NCBI GenBank assembly: GCA_900088475.1 | Contig: FLMG01000032.1 | Coordinates: 1 to 38,210, forward strand | DNA: 38,210 bases | Reading direction: 5' to 3' | DNA from: Hyphochytrium catenoides | Lineage: Eukaryota; Sar; Hyphochytriomycetes; Hyphochytriales; Hyphochytriaceae | Shown: positions 21,616 through 32,034 of the stretch, one piece after another | How positions within the stretch are numbered: position 1 is the first letter of the stretch | Layout of the letters: each line of letters opens with the position of its first letter | Program-made: the position numbers and the translations under genes | The notes under the pieces: model-generated | What the model was told of the DNA's origin: nothing | The model's input: the letters and a program-made list of their open reading frames with translations, nothing else | Databases searched by the model: none

Positions 21616-22705
21616 ATGGCGTCAACAGAGCCACAAGCTTCCCCAAGGGGACCAAGCGACAATGTGAATAGAAAGAAGAACGTCGTGGTAAGTGCTGGCA
21701 GCGCTAGCGTAGATGTACAAGTTCCCTTTACGTCACCACCACCCTGTGTGCAGGTGAGTCGACCCATTGTCTACGGATCGATCGCTTTCTTCTTGGGTCG
21801 GAAGGCAGATGAATATAACACTCACCGATGGAGCAGTAAGGCCGAGCACATATGTCGTTTGAATTTTTATCTGTGCCCTTACCGTGCTCTCAAGTCTTTG
21901 TCAGGGGTTTACATTGTGAAGATCTGTCTTACTTTGTCAAGAAAGTGGTCATTGGGCTTCATCCTAGCTTTCCAAACCCCGTCCGAGGTGAGACAAGACC
22001 CCCGTCCGATATTGAGTGTGTGCCTTTGACCAAACAGTGACTCCCAGTGATTGAGGAGCCTCCTTTTGAGATCACAGAGAGTGGCTGGGGAGAGTTTGAG
22101 GTGAGCATCACCATCCACTTTCAGGACCCAAGTGTTCCTGCGGTGCAGGTGATGCATCCCTTGCGTCTCTATCCTCCTGGTAACCAGCCTCCAAGTATGA
22201 AGAAGGTAACCCTTCTCAGGACCATCCCCTGCTGATCTGAGACTGACAAATACTGCTAGCCGGTTCTCCATGAATTCTATGACGAGCTGCTGTTCGTGGA
22301 GCCCAGCGAGTCATTCTATAAGAAACTTATTGGAGGTACGCTAAGTAAGGAAGTGTGATTATGGGGCGATTGGCATAACTGGAGGCGTCTGCGACAGGGC
22401 CAGAGAAGGAGGCACCACGGCATCCACATGCTGAATGGTTCACCAAGTTCTCAGAAGACGAAGATATGGAAAAACTCAAAGCCGCCCAAGGGTTCATTGA
22501 CAAAGAGATACTCGGTATGCTAATCTGACGACATTACTCGGAATGCAACTCCTGGTGTCAATGCCTTGACTGATACTATCACCTTTATCTCTACGCTGTA
22601 GGACTGAGAGACCGTTTATTAGCTGCAGAGATGAAGCAGAAAAGTCTGAAAGAAGAGATTCAAGGTATCATAGAAACCAGAAAGGGCAAAGGTGGTGCGC
22701 ACTAG
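21616..22705 (+). CDS. YEATS-domain protein, Yaf9/GAS41 type
   Basis: Acyl-lysine histone reader of the SWR1/INO80 and NuA4-type chromatin complexes in the nucleus. Seven exons in perfect phase: 21616-21687, 21754-21835, 21895-21987, 22048-22205, 22260-22335, 22398-22514, 22602-22705; 233 residues, the usual Yaf9/GAS41 length. The YEATS domain (about 25-150) includes SRPIVYGSIAFFLG, NTHRWSIFVRG, DLSYFVKKVVIGLHPSFPNP, PPFEITESGWGEFE and HPLRLYPPG. The His and Trp of THRW and the Trp of SGWGEF correspond to known pocket positions in the family. The C-terminus is charged and helical (GLRDRLLAAEMKQKSLKEEI), matching the coiled coil that docks the protein into its complexes. Start chosen at ATG 21616, just ahead of the donor that joins to VSRPIV. 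Confidence 0.93.
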
Positions 22706-22910
22706 CTCATATGGAGATATCTTGCGAGCAGAAGACTTTGGCACCTTCGGCTGATTCCTACGCTAGCAGCCCAAAGGAGCACTTTGCTTCGACCTGCGGT
22801 CGTTCTCAACCTTGAGGGTATTGTGGCAACGCCCATGGCGGCCCCATCAAAGGCTGAATCTCTGGCGTCATCTCTGCACCACCTTTGGTTCATTCTCCTC
22901 TGTACACTAG

Positions 22911-23024
22911 CACCCGGTGACCTATGTCTGGCTCGCCTTCTACCTTATGTACTGGCATATCTACCGATATTTTTATGAGGAAACATGGCAGTTTCGTCAC
23001 CGCGCAGGCACAATAAGCCTTTAG
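22911..23024 (+). CDS. 3' exon of a probable small membrane protein
   Basis: After a pyrimidine tract and TAG at 22908-22910, one frame reads HPVTYVWLAFYLMYWHIYRY, then FYEETWQFRHRAGTISL and a stop. This is a hydrophobic, Trp/Tyr-rich segment long enough for one transmembrane helix with a basic tail, the style of a small mitochondrial inner-membrane subunit. One possible preceding exon ends at about 22817 (FDLRSFSTLR before GTATTG) and joins in phase 0. I do not recognise the family. The gene follows the YEATS stop by about 200 bases on the same strand. Confidence 0.4.
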   Translation, partial: HPVTYVWLAFYLMYWHIYRYFYEETWQFRHRAGTISL

Positions 23025-23890
23025 GCCCGTGGGTCCAAATGCTGGGGGAAGACCACAATCGTTCGGGCGAGCTGTAAGGGTCGCACTAGTTATTCTCATT
23101 GCTGGACAAGCGCTTGATAGCAGGTTAAACGACTCTCTCAACACCTCATTCTAGGTCACTAGTGTCATTAATCTTCAAATCAAAAAAAGACATTGTGGCA
23201 GATCACTCGACGAGCTGCACAATTATTAAGGAGAGAGAGAGTTATTAGCTTGTAATAGAGGAACGGGCGGCCTCGACGAAGATGGTTCTCCAACTAACTC
23301 ACACCACGCCATTGTGGAGGGTAATGCCTGACGAGAAGCTTGCACATCAAGATGAAGAGATGGCGCTTTGACCTCCAGACATTCGATCTCTGATGATCTC
23401 TAGTGTTCCTGCCTCTTGCCTTCCATCTGATGACTGATGATAAACCTACAGATGGTCGCAGCGCAGCCTCGCACCGATGGTTTATCTGGAAAGTGCGCCA
23501 ATAGATCAAATCAGACGGAGCTCTCCAATTGATAACTACGTGTAACAAATACTAAACGGAACACCGGTTTTCTGTGGCTGAGACATTTACTCAACACCCA
23601 CGTTATAAGCTCAGGTGGGGTCTAGCAGTGTAGAAGCCACCTACGTTATATCGGAGTTCCTTTCATTGGAAGCGATGGTAAGTGTTTCCTTACCAATCAG
23701 AAGCACCAAATGAAGAGTTTTTCTGTTCTGACGCTCCACAGCACTTTGGTGGGCCTGCGAGCAAGGCAGACGGAGATTTCTGCAGACCAGATTCCAGAGC
23801 TTCAGCTTCCACCGCTAACAGCGGCTTTCTGACGCTAAATATTTATTGGTTCGCTTTGTACGCAAGTGACCCGCCTTACTTTCCACAACC
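23025..23890. other. Gene-free stretch upstream of NSA2
   Basis: About 870 bases with no exon I can support on either strand; the open frames present show no domain and unclear splice context. It should contain the NSA2 promoter and 5' untranslated region. A minus-strand open frame at 23294-23548 was considered and not accepted. Confidence 0.5.
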
Positions 23891-24861
23891 ATGCCGCAGC
23901 ATGAATATATGGAGCTTCATAAGAAGCGCCATGGTGTTCGCATGGACCATGCCGAGAGAATGTAAGCCCTAAACGATGCGAAACCCTCATGACTGCCCCG
24001 ATATTCATGCTTCTCTTCTATCAGGCGTAAGAAGGAGGCACGTATGGCTCATAAGAGATCTGAATTTGCTCAGAAGGTCCATGGTCTTAGAGCAAAGTTG
24101 TACAATAAGCAACGCTTCAAGGAAAAGGCAGCTATGAAAAAGACGTACGTTCCTGTTCCGAGGCGGTTGCACAACTGGTCTCTTATTCTTGTTCTCTCGC
24201 TACAGCATCAACATGCATCAAGAGCGGACCAACAAGCATGGCAATGAAGATGTGATCCCAGACGGCGCCGTTCCCGCTTACTTGCTCGATAGAGAAGGTG
24301 TTTCCAGGGCAAAAGTTCTCAGTAATACTGTCAAGCAGAAGAGGAAGGAGAAGGCTGGCAAATGGGATGTACCTATCCCTAAGGTAGATCAAGTTATAGG
24401 GAGCAGCACTTACAAGCAGCACTAATACCTTCTGGTCGATGATGCAGGTACGGCCAATAGCGGATGATGAGATGTTCAAGGTTCTGCGCTCGGGCAAGCG
24501 GAAACAGAAGTCCTGGAAGAGGATGGTGACTAAGGCAACATTCGTTGGCGAGGGTTTTACTCGTAAACCACCCAAGTACGAGCGGTTCATCCGGCCCACG
24601 GGTCTGCGCTTCAAGAAGGCACATGTGACACATCCGGAGCTTCAGACGACCTTCCACCTCGACATGTTGGGCGTGAAGAAGAACCCACAATCACCTCTGT
24701 ACACACAGCTAGGCGTGATTACTAAGGGAACCGTTATTGAAGTCAACGTCAGCGAGCTGGGTCTGGTAACAACCTCTGGCAAAGTCGTATGGGGCAAGTA
24801 TGCGCAAGTAACCAACAACCCTGAGCTGGACGGGTGCATCAATGCGGTTCTGCTTGTTTAA
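23891..24861 (+). CDS. NSA2: Ribosome biogenesis protein NSA2 (60S pre-ribosome factor)
   Basis: Nucleolar factor of late pre-60S particles needed for 27S rRNA processing. Four exons in phase: 23891-23961, 24025-24144, 24206-24383, 24448-24861; 260 residues, the normal NSA2 length. Start [20 protein letters not shown] is diagnostic, followed by [19 protein letters not shown], a basic linker, [20 protein letters not shown], and an eS8-like C-terminal domain ([41 protein letters not shown]). All introns are short with normal GT/AG ends. Nothing is missing. It converges on the FHA gene with only 134 bases between stops, so the two 3' ends may overlap. Confidence 0.97.
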
Positions 24862-24995
24862 GTGTGAACAGTTTGCCTCACAGCTATGTACATTATTGAG
24901 CCTGCGCCTTGCGGCAGGCCTGTAATTGGCCGCCTGGTGCATCTCATACCGTTACTTGATAAGAAGAGTCCAATATGCACTGGACGTTGTAGGAC

Positions 24996-26128
24996 TCACT
25001 GTTCTACCTCAAGAGTGACTTCCATCTTCGTTCCTCCCACGCCCAATATATCGCCATTCTTTAGTGGCATAGGGACCTGCGCCTCCACTGTCTTGCTGTT
25101 GTCGGCGAGGAGCGGAAGGCAGGAGGGGGGTGGACAAGAGAGCCGGCAGTGAGTTATAGATTCCAAGCAGTTCACAAGTGCGGCAATCTATGAGGTTTCG
25201 GCCCCGCAGACAGCTTACCCGTTAATTGAAGAGCCGTTAGTGCTCCCCACATCGGTATAATAAACTTGGTTGTCCAGCATCTCGATCTGTCGGCACTAGG
25301 TGCTTAGTAACAAAAGCAAGAGAGATGCACCAACAGATGTAACACCTTCGAGTGAGCTGTGGAAACCTCAGGATCATCCTTCAGACTGAGGCCATGGGGG
25401 CCCTGGTACTTCTTGCCTGACGACCTTCCCACCAGGCATGCCACCTGTCGCAGGCACGGTTAGCTGTGGATCTATTTGGGAGCAATGGCAAAGAGACCTA
25501 CCCCTTCTTCCAGCGCGAGCTCATATGTCTTTCCAGCGTAAATACCCGCCAACACCTGCAGGACCAGCTTTCCCTTTCTTATCACTGGCTCTGGATCACT
25601 CTTTGCACTGTCTGCATTCATCGAAACATAAATTCCTCGGTTAGCTCTGAAGAGCATGTAGTTTTTTCTCAGCCACACCGTCACTTGTCTTGCCAGCCTC
25701 TTCAATCTCCTTGATTCCTTGCTCAGCCTGGCTTCGCAAATCCTCTAGCGCCGATTGCCCTCGGTCCTGGATGAACTGACACGAAGGACATTAGACATAA
25801 AGGGGCGAGTATAAAGCAAGGTCTACGCTTGTAATACCTTGATGAGGACATCACACTGGCTTTGAAGATGACCTTCTAAGGTTAGATTGTCTGGTGCCAT
25901 CTCAGTCAGACGGCAGGAAGCTCTACGACGGCGCACAGTCATGAACGGGAGCTCCTACCGGCGTCCAGGTTTTCCTTATTAGCATCCTCTAGTTTCCTTT
26001 GCTTCGATTCGTCCACAACCTTCACCTCATTGGACCTCTTTCGCGACTCCTGGAATAAAGCTTGCTTGGCGTCCAGCACATCACGCAGTTCTCCTTAGGT
26101 CATTTCTTACCTTCGCCACACGCGGCAT
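24996..26128 (-). CDS. FHA-domain protein with N-terminal charged/coiled region
   Basis: Phosphothreonine-binding FHA fold. Exons in phase: 26093-25959, 25875-25838, 25775-25685, 25611-25502, 25444-25346, 25286-25219, 25095-24996 (about 213 residues). The N-terminal part is charged and helical, with a basic cluster (SRKRSNEVKVVDESKQRK). The FHA domain starts at KLVLQVLAGIYAGKTYEL and keeps the key residues: GRSSG, VSTAHSK (the S/T-x-x-H element), TDVGSTNGSSING, then LKNGDILGVGGTKMEV to the stop. The 5' end is unresolved. A mini-exon at 26128-26111 (MPRVAK, good donor GTAAGA) lies only 17 bases before the next acceptor and does not match its phase, so the true first exon may be elsewhere. The complex it serves cannot be inferred. 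Confidence 0.82.
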
Positions 26129-26522
26129 CGTTGGGTACAATCCGTCGTTATAGCAGGCGCTTTCAGAGCACAGTGTGAAAGGCAACAGAGGAGCACTTAT
26201 GGCTCTGTTACGATAGACTTATACCTGCGCTTAGCGCAACCCCTTGAGCCCTTGAGTCTACGAGCGCTGATGGCAATCAGAGCACATGATAGGGAGACTC
26301 TCTGGCGGTCTCACAGTCCAGACTCTGCTGATGATGGGAGGTTAGCATCTACTAGAGACCGCTCCGATTCTCTCTCCGCCCGGGTGCGCAACATGCGGGC
26401 AACTCTCAGACTTTTTGTATTTTCAACTTTGGTACCAAAGCCCTCACACCAAAATTGGGATAATCCGCTAACGCCGAGCCATCAGCCGCTACCGGCTAGC
26501 CAACCGCGGTTTTAGGGCAAAG
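26129..26522. other. Upstream region of the FHA gene
   Basis: About 390 bases between the FHA gene (minus) and the possible CxxC gene (plus). No supported exon seen. It likely contains promoter sequence for one or both neighbours. Confidence 0.4.
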
Positions 26523-26877
26523 ATGGGCTTCTCATCACTCAGAAGGTGGTCCCTTGCGACCTTGCCTCCTCGGGGCCTCAGGGCTCATTCAGTGCCCAGG
26601 CCTGACCTTCTCCAACTCTTCTGCCGCCACATCATCTCACATCATCACTCGTTAGCTTCCCCCTCGTCACCCAGGTCAAGTGCTTTATACGACGTGGCTG
26701 CTTGGCTTTAGAAAGTATCCTCCTTTTCCTCTGATTGAGTCTTCGTTCGACAGCTGGTGTCCAGCTTGCGACGAAAGCGAAGGGAACGAGGTAGCGAGCC
26801 AATCTAGTAAGGGAGTTGTCGAAGAGCAGGAGAAATGTAAGGATGGTAGAGACGCGAAGTCCAGCGGCGTCACTTGA
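26523..26877 (+). CDS. Possible small CxxC protein with targeting-like N-terminus
   Basis: ATG at 26523 opens an Arg/Leu/Ser-rich stretch (MGFSSLRRWSLATLPPRGLR) like an organelle-targeting peptide. After an acceptor at 26710 (CTTTAG) the frame reads KYPPFPLIESSFDSWCPACD and then an acidic, polar tail to TGA at 26877. Donors at 26548 (GTGGTC) or at about 26671 (GTCAAG, leaving a very short 38-base intron) both join in phase 2. The WCPACD motif could bind a metal or form a disulfide. No family recognised. Position fits: divergent from FHA and convergent with the nucleoporin. Confidence 0.4.
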
Positions 26878-27062
26878 AGGGGAGACGGCAGCAGCCCAAT
26901 GGCACAGCCGTCGTCAAGCCGTCGATCGCGGACCGACTAGAGCAGCTCCGCAGGAGCAGCAGCAGCAGTGCAAACAGGAACACCCTGACCGCGTACGAAG
27001 AAGCAAGAGTAATAAATAACTAATATCTATTTGACACATAAGAGTACAGGCATTGGGTCGCC

Positions 27063-29598
27063 TTATCTTCGTGGACGGCGTGCTCTGACAATCTTTCGCC
27101 CACCAGCGCCCTGCTGATTTGAAGAGGTGGTGCCGAGAGAGAGCGTGAGAGGAGTCGGAGCATTACCAGCAAAGGAGGATGTGGAGCCCATACTTGGCCC
27201 AGAGGCGCCGAAGGTGAAGGTAGAGGGCGGTGCGTTGCCTCCTCCAACAGATGCCTTACCAAACTCAAATACTCCACTGCCAGTACTAGATGGTCCTGGA
27301 GTGACTGCGGCTCCAGAGCCAAAGAAAGAAGGCTGACTGGGCGTTGAAGAAGGGATTGTCGGAGCTGGCTCAGGCATTAGACTGCTCTGGGATGCGTTAG
27401 GGATCTTATTACTTCCACCACCGAAGGTGAAAGCAGGAGCTGGGGTTTGCGGTGGCCGTGAATCAGCTTCTGCCACTTTTGGGGCGGTATCATTGACTGA
27501 GGATCCCTTCTTATCCGCTCCACCACGTTTGCTTGGTGACTCGGACTTGGAAAGAGAGTCAAAGGGAAAAAGGCGTAGCGGAGAATCAAAAGTGAGCACA
27601 TTCTCAGCAACGCGAGAGTTCAGATTGAGGCCTACCTTCTGTTCATTAGTTTGCGGACCCGATAGCGTGATAGCGGTCGACTGGCTGGGGGGGTTTGCTA
27701 AAAAGCAGGAGTGCAGTGAGAGCCAGACCTCAGGCAGGTTACGAGCGGTAAATTACCTATCATAACAGAGGGTTCATCTCGAGAGTTGCTTACGCCTTGA
27801 GAGGGTTGAGCTCCTGCGTCCTATGCGTTGACAACAAATTAGAACAGGAACATCGTAGCAGCACCATGCTTTCTAGAGAATGCTCGGGCCAACTTGGGAC
27901 AGACCTTGCGCATTGAGCACCGTTCATCCATTGCCTTTAGGAAGTTGTGTACCATTTGGTCTGCGGCTTTGGTTCGCAAGAGCAGCACCGTTGTTGCGGA
28001 TGGACCCTGATAACGCTGGGTACCGGCCAGTTAGCCATACTCAAGTTCGTTCCGAAAAGATGATTCTGCTTACCTGTCGCGCAGTGACTCTCTGTCTCTT
28101 GATAGCTGGGCGTCTTTGATGCGCGATCTTGGTAACCGCAGATGCCCAAGCGACTTTGGAGGGCGACAGGGATGACGGCAGGTTGTCTGCTGAGAAGTCG
28201 TCCTTCTTCCCTATCCCGCTGCTGGGATCGGAAGAATGTCGAGCGGTTTCCACCTGCGAGGTGCAGCCCCAATGGACAAAAGACAGTTGGTTCCCCAATT
28301 GCTTGCTTTAGATGTACCTCTCTTCTTCCAGGAAGATGAGGCACACGAGGAGAATGCAGTTCGCACCTTTGCAGCGGTGTGGAGGAAGTGAAGGAGAGAG
28401 AGGAGGACTCGGCTCCCCTGCGCCCTCGGATAGGGAATCTTCCTGCTGAGCCTCCTGATTTCTGAGTTGACGATGTCGAACGCAGAACTTGCCGACCGTA
28501 GCGCTGGTGGCAGTTTGGTTGTCGAATACATGGAACGCTTCCCTCTTCCCTTTTCCTCTCCCCCTAGAGTGAGCTCTGGTCAGCGGGGTACGCATCACCG
28601 ACCACGCATGTCAGTCACCCGTTTTCCTCACCTTTGATCTTTCTTTTTCTTGAGGCTTTCTCAGTGAGGATTCGCTGGGGTGAAACATCTTGGGACGTTG
28701 ATTGCTTAGCATCCGAGGTCCTACGGCAAAAGCTTAATGACGATACCCTAGCAGTCTCTGGAAGAAGAGGAAAGAGTAGAGGACACACATAACAGCGCTA
28801 CATCAAGGGCTCATATACCTGGGACGCATGCGAGGGCGATGTGATGATGTCTCAGTTCTGCTCTCAGCGATAGGGAACAACCTATCCAAGATCACGCGAT
28901 CAGGCTCCTCCTCAAGGGACATGGGGTCTCCGGCCTAGGATAAGGGAATAATCAAGGCCAGACGATCTATCACTGCATGGCCACAAGCTCCCGTTCCCAA
29001 GGCAAGAAGGGAGACACACCTCAAAGATCGTGAGCTTCTTTCGGCTGCGAGGGCGAGAGCTCTCCAGAGAGGCTTCTAGCTGACCTTCAAGCTCTCCTAG
29101 TTTGCGCTTGGTGCCTCTTCGAGCTGAGATCGTCCGGTCTCCCGACAGAGCTTGGTCTCCTTTGGCCTTGACCGTGCTGAGAAGCTCTGGTTCTCGACTC
29201 CGTTCTGCGGGCACGAGCATGGGGAAGGTGACACGTCTCCCTTGCCTGCCTTCAGCAGTATAAGCGGCAGAGGGCTCCGCAAGTAGCATGTGCTTCTCTT
29301 CCATGGTGGACGGCCTGCGCGATGGTTTGACCATGGTCCTCGATGGAGGGAGAGGAGGTTGGACCTGTCGCTGGCGCAGGAAGGAGGAGACGGGTCTCAA
29401 TGGCGAGAGGTACGACCTGTTGGCGGATTGACTTTGCACCCGGCGGAGGGCATCGTGGGAGCATAAACCTGGATAGTCGCTTGTGACGTCCCACTTCACT
29501 GTTCTCTGCCTCATCATGCGACGGAAATAAGGTATAAAGGTCACGCCAATGAGGATGAAACCAAGTAGAATAGCTTGGAAGAGTAGCTCCATTGTCAA
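27063..29598 (-). CDS. Membrane-anchored FG nucleoporin, POM121-like in layout
   Basis: Nine exons: 29598-29020, 28934-28819, 28757-28632, 28563-28367, 28253-28074, 28015-27953, 27820-27794, 27697-27636, 27545-27063; about 610 residues. Residues 4-24 form one hydrophobic helix (LLFQAILLGFILIGVTFIPY) followed by RRMMRQR, a signal-anchor pattern. The middle is low-complexity and basic with NLS-like clusters (TKRKLG, RPRSRKKL, SRKRKIK). The last exon holds FG motifs (AFTFGGG, SFFGSG, VFEFGK, TFTFGAS) in Ser/Thr/Pro/Gly-rich sequence and ends in RKIVRARRPRR. TM anchor, NLS region, then C-terminal FG repeats is the order seen in vertebrate POM121. Frame is broken by one base at the exon 2/3 join, and at exon 7/8 beside a run of seven identical bases (27687-27693), unless a GC donor is used there. 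Nuclear-pore role is inferred from composition. Confidence 0.75.
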
Positions 29599-29973
29599 GC
29601 ATTGACTGGACCTCTGCCGTGGCCGTTCCCTTTGCCAATCAGAGCTCTAAAGCCTAACACGCTGACTTCTGTGAGGAGTACATACCCCGCTGTTGCCCTG
29701 GGGACACATTCACACTAGAGACCACCATCGAGAACGATGTCTTGTCTGCAGATGAGATGATGAAGTCAAAGAGCTCCAAAAGCCGATAACAAGCTCCAAA
29801 GGGACGTTAACAGCTCCATAGCCGTTCACAGTTTTTGCATCACTGCATTCTTCATCTCAGTCTTCAGACCATCAAAGGTCAGATGGTCAGCAGGTCTGAT
29901 TGAGCCTTCGTCTAATAAAGAGACGATGGTCTTGATACGCATTAATCTTGTCGCCTCTATTCAAGAGTCTCAT
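29599..29973. other. Short intergenic region
   Basis: About 375 bases between the nucleoporin start and the end of the next minus-strand gene. No exon seen; presumed promoter of the nucleoporin gene. Confidence 0.5.
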
Positions 29974-30288
29974 CTATTCTCTATCGCCTCCTCTTCGTCC
30001 AGCTCTGGAGCTTCCTATGACCACTCCTTCTCGTGGCATCTTCTTTGGATTGTCCGAAAGGACAGATAGTTGTTCTGCGAGCCCTTGAGACGTACCTCAA
30101 ACGAGAAGGGAGATGGTCGCAGCGGAAGGGACGCGGGAGCCAAAAATAGAAGAAGATAAACGAGGGCCAATCGTGTAACTACCTCTGGGCTCAAGCAATA
30201 CTTCAGCTGTCACTGCAGAGACTGATGACGGAAGGAGAGTGCCCAAGTTCGGCATCATCGAGTCTTCCTTGCCATGGTCCCTGACCAT
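29974..30288 (-). CDS. Small two-exon protein, 75 residues, unknown
   Basis: Exon 1 runs 30288-30183 (MVRDHGKEDSMMPNLGTLLP to LLEPR), donor GTAGTT. Exon 2 runs 30095-29974, after a long pyrimidine-rich run and GAG, and reads GTSQGLAEQLSVLSDNPKKM, then a basic, Gly/Arg-rich tail (SSRAGRRGGDRE) to the stop. The two exons sum to exactly 76 codons and phases agree. The MMPNLG/MPREG pattern and soluble, polar composition suggest a small nuclear or complex-associated subunit, but I do not recognise it. It stands alone between the nucleoporin and DUF72 genes on the same strand. Confidence 0.55.
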
Positions 30289-30625
30289 TTCTTTCGCTGG
30301 CTCTCATCGTCTTGCTCGCTTTTCTAAAGCAACATCGTACATGAAAGGGAGGATGCGCCTTAATGGTCATCATGGGTCAGGGTATAAGGAAGATTGCCTG
30401 ATTGACAGCGTTGACCACCTCAAGCGCTAGGTTTATGTCACATTGTCATGTGCCCATTAGTAGTCTTATACTGAGAGAGTGCAGCACACATAGGCGACGA
30501 TGGCCGTGACACAGTGCTGGAGCTGTGTCATGTGCTGGTGCAAAACTATGGGGAGAGTTCATCGCCATAGGGATATGTGACAACCCCTTCTCTGGTCCTT
30601 TGTGCTGGCAAGCACAGCCATCAGC
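30289..30625. other. Short intergenic region
   Basis: About 340 bases between the small minus-strand gene and the stop of the DUF72 gene. No exon, RNA or clear repeat seen. Confidence 0.5.
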
Positions 30626-32034
30626 CTAGCTCTTCTTTTTGAAGAAACTCTGAATGCTGCCCTTTTGTGGAGTGGCCTTTCTCTGCGATGGAGGCTGCTT
30701 GGCGTTGGGACCCAGCTTCTTGGCCCCATCGTCAGCACTGGTAAGACCAGGCAGCCCCTTATGAGCTTCGAACGCTTTCCCCGCATCGACGACAGATACT
30801 TCGGCCTCCGCATTCTGTGGTGCAGTTGTTCTGACGTGAAGATGGTGAAGATTTGACAAAAGAAGTGAGCACGTAGGTCACCAGCTTCAATGATCAAACG
30901 ACAGGAGTTCTCACCTGGACTTCTTCGGAACTGGACCTGGCTGTGTCGGACGTGATGGGGTCACCTCTCCTTGGATCCCCGCCTGCTTCTTTTGGAAGAA
31001 GTTATTGATAGGTTGTGTTCCTTCCTTGGTTGTCTCATAGTCAAAATCACGAACGAGGTTTTCTTTGCCGCCCATCCGCTTCGCAATCATGTCGGTGAGT
31101 GTTCGCGCATTCTTCGGGCTCATGCCCTCCGAGTCATTGAGGAAGTAGATGTACTCGTCTCCTTGGCGGCTACATACACGATCGGCAAAGTCCAATAACA
31201 CCTCATCACTATAGTAGGCGTACCAGTTGGTGCTCTCGGTACCGTGCATGAAACGTGTATAGTGCCAAGACGCTGTTGACTCCTTGCATCTGATGAACTC
31301 TGGGTGGTTGCTGATAACCTCTACGATTGGAATGTCATACTGCCGCAGAAGAGCGTATACATCCGCGCAAAACCAATCGATATGTCTGAACTCTATAGCA
31401 ACGCTGTGTCTTGCTGTCATCGTCCCCCTTACAATCTCACAAAAACGGCGAAGCAATTCGTCATCTCTCCCGAGGGATGGTGGCAGTTGCACCAGGATGG
31501 GTCCGAGTTTCTCTTTTAGGCCGTCGGCAGCTCTCTGGGCAAAGAACTTGAAGCTTTCTGCAACATTCAATAGCCGTGCTTCATGGGTGATGTTTCGATT
31601 TAGCTTTAACGAGAAGATGAAGCCCTTCCTAGATTCTTTGTGCCACTTCGCGTAGGTCTGCTCACTCGGCGTCCCATGAAAGCTGTTGTTGATCTCAACG
31701 GTGGGGAAGGACGCTGAAAAGGTTCTGTCATGAGATAAAGGAGGGAGAACGTGGGCGTAAGGCCTTTCCGCATCCAAAACGTGCCATTCAAAGAACCCGG
31801 TGACGAGGCTTACTTGAGCTCTTCGTTCTGTTTAACAGTTTTGGGGTAGAAGACTCCATTTCTCCAATGGGGATAGGTAAACCCTGCTGTTCCGATGTAT
31901 ATCGCCCTTTCACTGACATCTCTCTCTACTCCAAGCTCTGCTGCATTCCTCTCTGAATCAGTGGTGTGTGCCTCCCGCCGGTTCACATTCTCATGGCCAT
32001 CATCTTCAACCTGTTCCGAACCTCGTTTAGCCAT
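30626..32034 (-). CDS. DUF72 (YecE-like) TIM-barrel protein with two C-terminal IxxFFxKK motifs
   Basis: Three exons in phase: 32034-31814, 31724-30915, 30830-30626; 411 residues. The DUF72 domain starts at IYIGTAGFTYPHWRNGVFYP (exon 1), continues with FPTVEINNSFHGTPS, FIFSLKLNRNITHEARL, GPILVQLPPSL, SVAIEFRHIDWF, ESTASWHYTRFMHG and a final YFLNDSEGMSPKNA. These are the conserved DUF72 blocks, and the family's activity is not firmly known. After the barrel there are two near-copies of a short motif, PINNFFQKK (end of exon 2) and SIQSFFKKKS (extreme C-terminus), separated by a polar linker. They resemble PCNA-interacting PIP boxes (hydrophobic-x-x-Phe-Phe-x-Lys-Lys) but lack Gln in the usual first position. 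The N-terminus is acidic and unstructured. Confidence 0.92.

Noticed and set aside
21254-21655. Minus-strand open frame of 133 residues overlapping the YEATS start
   Set aside because: No domain, overlaps the first YEATS exon and the shared promoter region.
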